Assembly (NCBI GenBank): GCA_036852015.1
Contig: JAANDG010000454.1
Span: forward strand, 56,732-120,731
Reading direction: 5' to 3'
From: Pelodera strongyloides
Lineage: Eukaryota > Nematoda > Chromadorea > Rhabditida > Rhabditidae
DNA: 64,000 nucleotides
Position numbers and translations under genes: made by a program. The notes beneath the pieces are model-generated. The model saw nothing but the letters and a program-made list of their open reading frames with translations. It was not told the DNA's origin and did not search any database. Shown piece after piece: positions 56,979 through 64,000 of this stretch (position 1 is its first letter; each line of letters begins with the position of its first letter).

Positions 56979-57957
56979 GTCACAGTTAGCTTTGGAAAAT
57001 GAGGCATTCATTATTCTAAACAATGCAGTCCTTCACATTCTTCACAGTCCTTCCCAAGATCTTGCGGTCTTTAATAAAGTAAGAAGTAATATTTTTCTTA
57101 TTTTCATGCGCGAGAAACAATTTACCGTAGTCAGAGACGCGAAGAAATCTACCCTCAATTGTCACTCCCATTCGCGCTGGTTTGCCGTTTGCTAGTAACG
57201 CAATTGCCATACCCAATATTGGCCAATCAGTGCGACCTGCGACAATTGCGATATTTCGCATGGAGAATCTGATGGAGTCTAGAGTGGGCCCGAAAGTTAA
57301 CTGTCTGATTGTTTGCATTGTTTCCAGAAAAACTTACAACGACCATTTTTGGATTGCCCTGACGTTTCTTCAGTGCTCTAAACAGACAGAAAAAGAAGCA
57401 ACTGTCTCGATTCATGTTCGTCCAAATGATAGTTCTTCTTTCTTTTTCAACCGATGTGCTTTCGCAAAAGAAGCATACATATACATATACTTTTTGAAAA
57501 AAATTATCAAATCTAACTAGTTCACAATTAGGAATGCAAGAAGATATATTTACAAATCGATATTTCCTTTGAATGTATTAATCACTCTGCAACGTGGAAG
57601 CTGTGCGCTCAGTTCGCCCGAATGTGCGATAAGATAAGGAGCAATAAGGGAAGGGAAAATATTTTGGGAAATGCTCCCAAACAAGGACTCATTTTCACAG
57701 ATTACCTTTTAGGGAAGGAGTTCCAAGAAAATCGAGCGCTTAGAATTGTTTCGAAAGAACGTATTTGCATTCTACAAAACCAACCACGAAGTGCTCAAGT
57801 CGCAATCAGATTTTTTGAACAAAATAATGATGTTAAACACTTGATTTTCTTGAGCTCCGTTCACTATGAAACATATTGCTGTAGAAACAATTGTTGTGTA
57901 GTGCTACTCAATTTGGGGTATTACGTATTAGAACACTCAGATGACGAAAGTCCATAA
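56979..57957 (+). CDS. Family B copy B7: intact middle and last exons, first exon not found
   Basis: Exon X is 56979-57078 (100 bases, SQLALENEAFIILNNAVLHI ... DLAVFNK, between TTGTTGTAG and GTAAGA). Exon Z is 57532-57957, open for 141 codons from ACAATTAG to TAA. It starts ECKKIYLQIDISFE, has CAQFARMCDKIRSNKGRENI and LLGKEFQENRALRIV in the middle, and ends LLNLGYYVLEHSDDESP. Here a deletion in Z keeps the frame. Relative to B1, X joins Z in phase 0. No exon Y is present upstream, so the gene may be 5' truncated or use an unseen first exon. Both exons look helical and moderately charged, with no zinc pattern. I do not recognise the family. Confidence 0.5.
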
Positions 57958-58200
57958 TTTTGCTGACTTATCGAAATAGTTTGTCTTGTCTTATTTTGTT
58001 TCAAAATCACTGTGCATGCGCTCTTTTCCCTTCTCACGATGTGCGAACTTGTGAACTATTCACAAACAAAATTAAAAATATTATAAACTACGTCGTGTTG
58101 CTAATATACTATGCTCATTATATCTATGATTGACTATATCGATAAGAACTTGGTTTTGTTGTCCTGTGCCTTACTGTAACTACCTTTTTATAGATCGCCA

Positions 58201-61102
58201 ATGAAATTGCTAGAGGAATTTGGATGCGATACTTGCGGAGTGAAATGCGTCAACAAAGCAGTGGAAGAGAGAGTGGGCAAACGTTTGCAGGTGTATGCCT
58301 GTCAGAAGTGCTGCCGATTTCGTTGCGAGAAATGTTTTTCTTCCCAGTCAGCTTGCAATTGCGGGAATCGGATGGAATATTATTGGACGCCTTGAATATT
58401 TATTGCTCTACTTCATTGTCCTGTTGAAGAACTAAAACTGATCGATATTCGAATTGTCATTTCGTCGGCGTGTCACAAATGCGGAGCGAAGGGAGATTTG
58501 TATCGCTTTAACTTCCACATCATTATATGTCAGAATTGTCTGACCCTTTGGCTCAATCATCAGCAAATACTGTTGGCCCATAACTTGCTCTTTGGAACAC
58601 TGGTTTTTGAAAATTATGGATGAAGTTCCTTGTCTCAAAGTTACCGTTACTGAGCTAAGGGAAGCTCATTTATCAAGAAAGATGATCTGCCCAAAATGCA
58701 CTACTAATGGTAAGGATTATGACTTTGTGACTACAAGATTGTTGGAGTGCAAAAATTGCAATACTTCCTGGAATTTCAAGTGTAATTGCATGTATGCACT
58801 TTGGCTGATTCTAGTGGATATTCTGCCCTTTTCCAAAAATCAGCTAACACTTTTAACATATTCAAAATGGATGGACGCATTCAGTTGTTCTCAGTGCAGG
58901 GGTGAACAACATGAGACGCTCATGAAGTCGTTCTTTGTGGAAGTAAGCAAAAAAGAAGCAATACCTCTTCACACCCTCTTCAAGCAAAACGTGCCGAAAT
59001 CTACTACAGCACCTATTTCGCTCGGACAGTTTTTACTTGAAGTGGCCAGCGGCAGAAATGCCTCAACCACAGCCAGCCCAAGCAACAACTACCCGCAACT
59101 TTTAAGGTACGCAATTATTTAAAGGGATGGTTCACCTCGAATTGCACCTTTTTTTATAATTTCTGTTGATAGTATGACGTATGACCTATGACGGTCAAAA
59201 TGCGAAAATTGCAGTAAATTTCCTTTGCTCCCCGTAGTAGGAGAGCTTGCTCAAAAAAAGCTAAAATACCTCGAATCTATAAAAAAATTGGAGTACCGCA
59301 GCCATGGTAAGTGGGAAATAGCGCAGCCGGGCTGGAGGACGAGAAAATACAGGGCCCTTTTATCATCCTCTGTCTATCACAACTATATCTGCCCTCCAGT
59401 CCTCCTGCGCTATTTCCCACATACCATGGCTGCGGTACCCCAATGTTTTATAGATTCGACAGTTAGTTTTGACAAGCTCTCCTAGGGGAGCAAATTTACT
59501 GCAATGCATTTGACCGTATAGTCATACTATCACAAATTAGAAAAAAAGGTGCAATTCGAGGTAACCTATCCCTTTAAATATTTCTCCTGTGATTCGTAAA
59601 GAGGTAACTTAACTCTGGTTCACTGCATTTATTTAAACAAATTTAGCAAAACAGAGTTTTCCTACCCTTGCGTTGGACAGTAAAAAAGAAGACATTTTAT
59701 GGACCTGTTAACTGTTTCTAATTAAAACCAAATTTCACAAATTAAAGAATATGCTTAATTCAAAAACATGCAGTTGACAATCGTTGAGGCTCCCACGTCT
59801 TTTACTTTACTCAGGCCACGTCCCAGAATCTCCCTTCGAAAGAAATGTTGGAAAGGGCAGGGACTTCACTTCTGGAGTCTCGCAAAGTGGTCCATCTCAC
59901 CGTTAATTCTCTTGATACAAGGGATCCGTCGAATTATGGAAACATCTCCACAATGGACACAGGCGAGAAACCAAATGAGGCGACAAAGATAAAGTAAGTT
60001 AGAGTACAGACACGCGATATAACATGCTGGTAAAGCATTGAGTGAATAATAAATACGCGAGAAATTGTAGGGTTCTCAAGTTCCAGAGGTTGTCGGAGAG
60101 TTTTTTGAACCGTTTAATCTGCTTGTTTTTTTTGTGATCCTTTAAAATAGTTTAGGTGTAAATGTGGCCGAGTGGATGACTTGAAGGACACGTTTTATTG
60201 TCGGACTTCTTCCGAACACGAGATATGTTCCCTTTGTGTGCTGCGAAAACATAAGATACACCAAACTGAAGAAGCAATGAACTGGAGCATTATGGGAATT
60301 GTTGGCAAGCACTCAGAGAAGAATTTGAAGAAAATTCATGCCTGGGCGGAAGAATATCGCCAAGTGAACAGCGAGGTGAGCACTACTCTGTAAAAAGTCA
60401 TGTCTTTCATCAAGTCAAGCACGGTCTTGCAGAGAAACTAATAGTAAACGGACTTTCATGACGCCAATAGCTTGGGTTTCTGGTTCTTTCTGACTACATT
60501 ATCTTTATCTTGTGAAGCTGTTTCTGTAAAAACTCCTAGTCCCGTACTTGAGTGTAGTTTTCTTGTGCGAAACTCGAACGTTCGGCACCTGAAAATAATC
60601 AAACCCGTTTTAAGAGGTAGAACTGCTAATATTTTCCCTGATAATTTTCATTGTAGTCGAAAGAGAACTATCGGCAATTGTGTGAGCTTCTGGGTGCTGT
60701 TTACAAAAGGGCCTCAACTTGTGGAGACATCGAACGTTGTAGAGAAATACTCTCGAAATGTGATATGGCCAGAGTTGACTATCACATCAAACACCTTCTG
60801 CACTCAATGAAAAAGGCAAGTTTCACTTTCAAAAAATCGTTTACGCTTCCAATGTGTGCTTCTTTCTTCAAGAGTGTTACTCTACGTTTTCAAAACGGAT
60901 TTATTACTTGCCCCGCAGAAGTTCAGAGTAGACCGCGACGAGTTCTAGATGACGAATTGTTCGACGACTTCTTCAAGCTGGGTCCAGTAGGATATGCGCA
61001 ATATGTCGATTGTAAAGAAAGCTTGAAGCTTTTCAGTCTTTTATTTTCATTTAGTCTAACGATGAAATCAAGGAGTTCCGCACGATGCTAGAGAATATCT
61101 GA
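58201..61102 (+). pseudogene. Family A copy A8, several lesions
   Basis: Exons: 58201-59106, 59815-59993, 60156-60375, 60657-60815 and 61055-61102. Exon 1 has TGA at 58393-58395 (ACG CCT TGA for ACG CTT GGC) and a frameshift near 58565 before the WPITCSLEHWFLK-equivalent region. Exon 2 lost one base near 59830 (CTCCCTTCG). In exon 3 the B-box pair C-x2-C is C-x2-S (TGT to TCT, near 60210). The exon 4 donor is GC (AAG|GCAAGT); the unspliced frame remains open to 61091. A MITE starts 16 bases after the exon 1 donor. Clearly a pseudogene. Confidence 0.72.
59123..59573. mobile_element. TTAA-flanked MITE in A8 intron 1
   Basis: Ends AGGGATGGTTCACCTCGAAT and GAGGTAACCTATCCCT with TTAA on both sides. 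The empty site in other copies reads AATTATTTAAATATTTCTCC. Internal mirror GCAGCCATGGTA / TACCATGGCTGC. Confidence 0.85.
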
Positions 61103-61825
61103 GGCAGAATGTCTACAAGTAAACTTGGACAGGAAACTTTGATGCACAGACCAGGACCAGCAGAATAGAATATGTGCCTGTTCTCTCACATGAGGGTGAT
61201 AATATGGAGAATAGGTAATACAGTTTAACTTAACAACCTAAAGCATGCGCCTTTTTCGAAAATATTTAGACACCGATCTTACTGTGTATTGTGTTTAATA
61301 TGTTATTTTCTGTCTTCTTTTTAAGATTATTTATTTGGCTATTATGTTTATTCATATATGGGATGTTTTCTATATTTTTGCTTTCATGTTTTATTGCTGC
61401 GATTTATCATGTGTTCTCACTTTGCCTTGCTTATTTCATTTATATGTGCGTCGCTTTTATTTTTGTCAAGTGTCGTTTTTTAGTCGAAATTAATATTCTA
61501 TTCAGAGTGACAGTAATGATTTAAATTTTTCTTCCATTTTTCTCTTATTTAGTGAAAATCAGTGTAAACTTTTTAAAGTATTGTTTGTTTATAATGTATG
61601 TTTTTTGCTTAATCTTCACTGTTTTTAGTAAATATTTGTAAATTGGTTTTTGGTCTCGTTTGATATTCTAGGCTGCCTTTATCCAGACTTTTTTCTGACA
61701 GGAAAGAGTATCCAGACGGGAAGATTCACCAAGTTACACTGTGTTGACTAATGGTAGATTGTGATGTATAACTATGTTCTGCGAGGAAACACTTCGGATA
61801 TATATTTATTGTGTGTGAGGATAAA
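61103..61825. repeat. Spacer after A8
   Basis: A 3' UTR, T-rich block and the post-A1-type block (CTGCCTTTATCCAGAC), with several small deletions in homopolymer runs. It leads into exon Y of family B. Confidence 0.5.
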
Positions 61826-61890
61826 ATGAATGATATAAAGACAATGTTCGATAATAATGAAAATGCAGGTAATGATAAGGTTACAGCAAG
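61826..61890 (+). pseudogene. Family B exon Y (copy B8), cut off by an LTR element
   Basis: The 65-base exon is identical in peptide to 2906-2970 and 48409-48473 (MNDIKTMFDNNEN ... NDKVTA). The donor GTGAG survives, but the LTR retrotransposon starts five bases later at 61896; any exons X and Z lie beyond the window. Confidence 0.45.
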
Positions 61891-62356
61891 GTGAGTGTTG
61901 CAACTATTCGTTACAACCGTATAATTACCGTGAAACGTATATAGAAAGGAGCTCGAAATCCCGAATTCTTTGCTGTCTATAGACAGACACAATGACATTG
62001 AGATTAGTTAATTAGACTGATGTTTCATAAATATAAACCCCGGGATTAGAGCAACATCATGCGATCTTATATCGTACTTTGATACACTTCTTCACTTCAC
62101 TCCAAGGGTTAGCAGACCCTAAAACTGCTACTTCGCCGGGCCAGTGGTGGCCGAAGAGTTGGACTCCGCGGTGTGGACCGCTTTTGTGTCACTGGAGCTG
62201 ACACTAGGGATTTGGACTGGTAGAGAGCTGTGGAGCCCCCAGTATCCCTCTGGCTTGTGGATTAAGCCATTAAGCCTTTGTATTGTCCGTAATACTCTTC
62301 AATAAATACATTCGGCGAAGTCTGTGTCAAAGCTTCAGCTCTATCAGAGTTGGAAC

Positions 62357-63175
62357 ATGGCGACCGCGGCTCTTTCCGAACGTATTTGTGCTGGAGATAC
62401 CGCAGTCAAGCAATTGACTACTGATGCGGTAGGTACCCAAGTGACCAAACAGGTGGTCACAACCCAAGCGATCAACCAGGTGGTCGCAACCCAAGTGACC
62501 AATAAGGTGGTCACATCCAAAGCGGTTAATCCGCACCAATCTTCTAATCTCACACTCTTGTCTTATTCTGATCTCTCTTCCTATACGTCTATTAAACCAA
62601 GCCAAAACGTGAAAAAACTTCGTAAGAAACGTGGTTCAAAGCGTAGAACTAAGAATGAGAAATTTAATGAAAAGTCAGTCGAAATTCCTAGACAGTCGAT
62701 CGAAAGTGGTAGCAACAGCAGTAGTAGTACTTCAAAGGAAACAGCAAGACTCAAGACGCACATATCGAATGATTCTCATAATTCGTCGAGAAGGTCGACA
62801 TCAAGTGAAACACGTAGAAGTAGGTCGGTAAATAGACATAGAAAAAATAAAAGTGGGGACAGAAATATTAGACATAATTCCTCGAGCACATCAAAAGCAA
62901 GACGTAGAGAATTTAAATATTATAAGAAGATTTGTAGAAGAGTAACCAAGGAAGTGAAGAAATCGTTGGGAGATTGTGAGTACAAAATGCAAATATTCAA
63001 ACACTTAGATAAAAGGAATTTGAGTGAAACAATCAGGAAAAGGGCATTCAAGGATGTTAACAATGAAATTCAATCTTTGGAAGTATTAATGACAAAGCTA
63101 AAAAGCATTCAAACTAACGACCAGAATGAATACTTGGGGTACTTTATGGGACGAGAACGATTGGGGACGGTGTAA
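62357..63175 (+). CDS. Basic Ser/Arg-rich Gag-like protein of the LTR element (272 residues)
   Basis: Start chosen at MATAALSERICAGD; the frame is open a little upstream (62324). Residues 15-60 contain a loose repeat (VTKQVVTTQAINQVV, VTNKVVTSKAV). Residues 80-190 are very rich in Ser, Arg and Lys (KKLRKKRGSKRR, SSSTSKARRREF). Residues 200-265 form a charged helical segment (KICRRVTKEVKKSLGD ... EIQSLEVLMTKLKS). There is no zinc knuckle. Its place just after the left LTR suggests a Gag-like, RNA-binding role. A captured host gene is possible. Confidence 0.55.
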   Translation: MATAALSERICAGDTAVKQLTTDAVGTQVTKQVVTTQAINQVVATQVTNKVVTSKAVNPHQSSNLTLLSYSDLSSYTSIKPSQNVKKLRKKRGSKRRTKNEKFNEKSVEIPRQSIESGSNSSSSTSKETARLKTHISNDSHNSSRRSTSSETRRSRSVNRHRKNKSGDRNIRHNSSSTSKARRREFKYYKKICRRVTKEVKKSLGDCEYKMQIFKHLDKRNLSETIRKRAFKDVNNEIQSLEVLMTKLKSIQTNDQNEYLGYFMGRERLGTV

Positions 63176-63872
63176 CAGTGTTCACAAGAGGATTCAAGGA
63201 TCAATTACGGAAACAATCTAACCATAACAAACAGAGAAAATGCTTCGGAGGCAAGCAAAAATGAAACCATCCACTCAAGAGTCAGTTGAAAATTTTGTTA
63301 AGTAAGAAACAAATAAATAGCAAATAAGCACTTGTTATTGAGTAAACCGTGCTAATGAAATAACTTACAACAAAATACACGTCTAACACATCAATCGCAC
63401 TTTTCGCAGGGTAATCAGTTGACGTTGAAATAAAACCGTCTAGAAGTACATTAAGAACTAGACAATAATCTCCCACGACGATATAATTATTAGAATTATA
63501 GAGCGCTTGCAAATTGAGTTTAGTACGCATCAATTTTCGTCCAAAATCAACAAGTTTCATGCATCATTACAAATTAAATCAAATAATTTGCATATTATCC
63601 TTTAGTTCAAACCGTTTCCGTTGACTCAAAGATATTCAACGTAAACCATGCTTCTCAAAATATAAAATTTTATTTCCCCTGGGAGGGCTGGATCCCTATA
63701 TGGTCCCAGCTTATAAAGAAAATAGATCATAATAAACCCAATTGGCTAGCAATATACTGATCTTTAAAACTCTGGTTACATACAGCGTTAACAACGAATG
63801 CGTGATTATTCATTGAATGTAATTGATATGAGTGAAAGTTAGGATTAGTGAATAGCCGTTTTCCTTGGGGAG
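63176..63872. other. LTR element interior 3' of the ORF
   Basis: AT-rich, without a coding frame I can support on either strand. A short palindrome (CTGGATCCCTATATGGTCCCAG near 63688) occurs, and the purine-rich run before the right LTR may be the polypurine tract. Confidence 0.4.
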
Positions 63873-64000
63873 TGTTGCAACTATTCGTTACAACCGTATA
63901 ATTACCGTGAAACGTATATAGAAAGGAGCTCGAAATCCCGAATTCTTTGCTGTCTATAGACAGACACAATGACATTGAGATTAGTTAATTAGACTGATGT

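Larger units (their letters stand above)
61896..64000 (+). mobile_element. LTR retrotransposon, non-autonomous type (runs off the window)
   Basis: TGTTGCAACTATTCGTTACA opens the left LTR (61896 to roughly 62329-62346; AATAAA near 62301). The same 128 bases recur without a difference at 63873-64000, preceded by the purine run TTGGGGAG. The interior is only about 1.5 kb: one Gag-like ORF and no protease, reverse transcriptase or integrase. The LTR start resembles BEL/Pao elements, which is an inference. The identity of the visible LTR parts suggests recent insertion. Confidence 0.75.

Noticed and set aside
1..64000. tRNA, rRNA or spliced-leader RNA genes
   Set aside because: I looked for tRNA box A/B pairs and leader-like sequences by eye and found none that I could support.

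Overview
The window looks like AT-rich nuclear DNA of an invertebrate animal. Genes are split by introns with GT-AG (in two places GC-AG) borders, exons join in matching phases, and there are LINE, LTR and many short inverted-repeat elements. There are no bacterial operons or ribosome-binding sites. A pyrimidine-rich 'TTTTTATAG' or similar acceptor a few bases before several start codons, and a 'TTTTCAG' acceptor elsewhere, would fit a spliced-leader (nematode-like) animal, but the species cannot be told from the sequence. Most gene models here were assembled by hand from splice sites and comparison of repeated copies, so exon borders are predictions.

The backbone is a tandem array of eight copies of one five-exon gene (family A, copies A1-A8, all on the + strand). 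Family A encodes a protein of about 490 residues. Its N-terminal half is rich in paired cysteines, followed by a Ser/Thr-rich linker, a B-box-like zinc finger (C-x-C ... C-x2-C-x4-C-x2-C-x4-H-x2-H) and a helical, coiled-coil-like tail. A5 (39562-42346) is open from start to stop (493 codons). A1 is cut by the window start but is open where visible. A2, A3, A4, A6, A7 and A8 carry stops, frameshifts or a transposon in coding sequence.

Between the A copies lies a second repeated gene-like unit (family B), which I do not recognise. It has a short first exon, a 100-base middle exon and a long last exon in compatible phases. Most copies are broken. The copy at 56979-57957 keeps an intact middle and last exon but has no recognisable first exon.

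The layout is A1 (1-2168), B1, A2 (6425-13560, with a 4.1 kb intron holding nested transposons), B2, A3 (17010-20469), B3 (split by a 1.5 kb element), A4 (25474-29217), a unique block, B4, A5, a short spacer, A6, B6, A7, B7, A8, then the start of B8, interrupted by an LTR retrotransposon that runs off the right end. The unique block (about 30-34.5 kb) holds a complete small three-exon gene on the - strand (30304-31803, 82 residues, acidic) and a weaker head-to-head gene candidate on the + strand (32737-33167).

Mobile elements explain much of the remaining sequence: about a dozen MITEs flanked by TTAA, a family flanked by CTG/CAG, two flanked by TTA/TAA, a TA-flanked 3.36 kb element, pieces of non-LTR retrotransposons, a solo LTR with a 6-base target duplication, and the terminal LTR element with a basic Gag-like ORF. 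Shared insertions and intron types split the A copies into two groups: A2-A5, and A1, A6, A7, A8.
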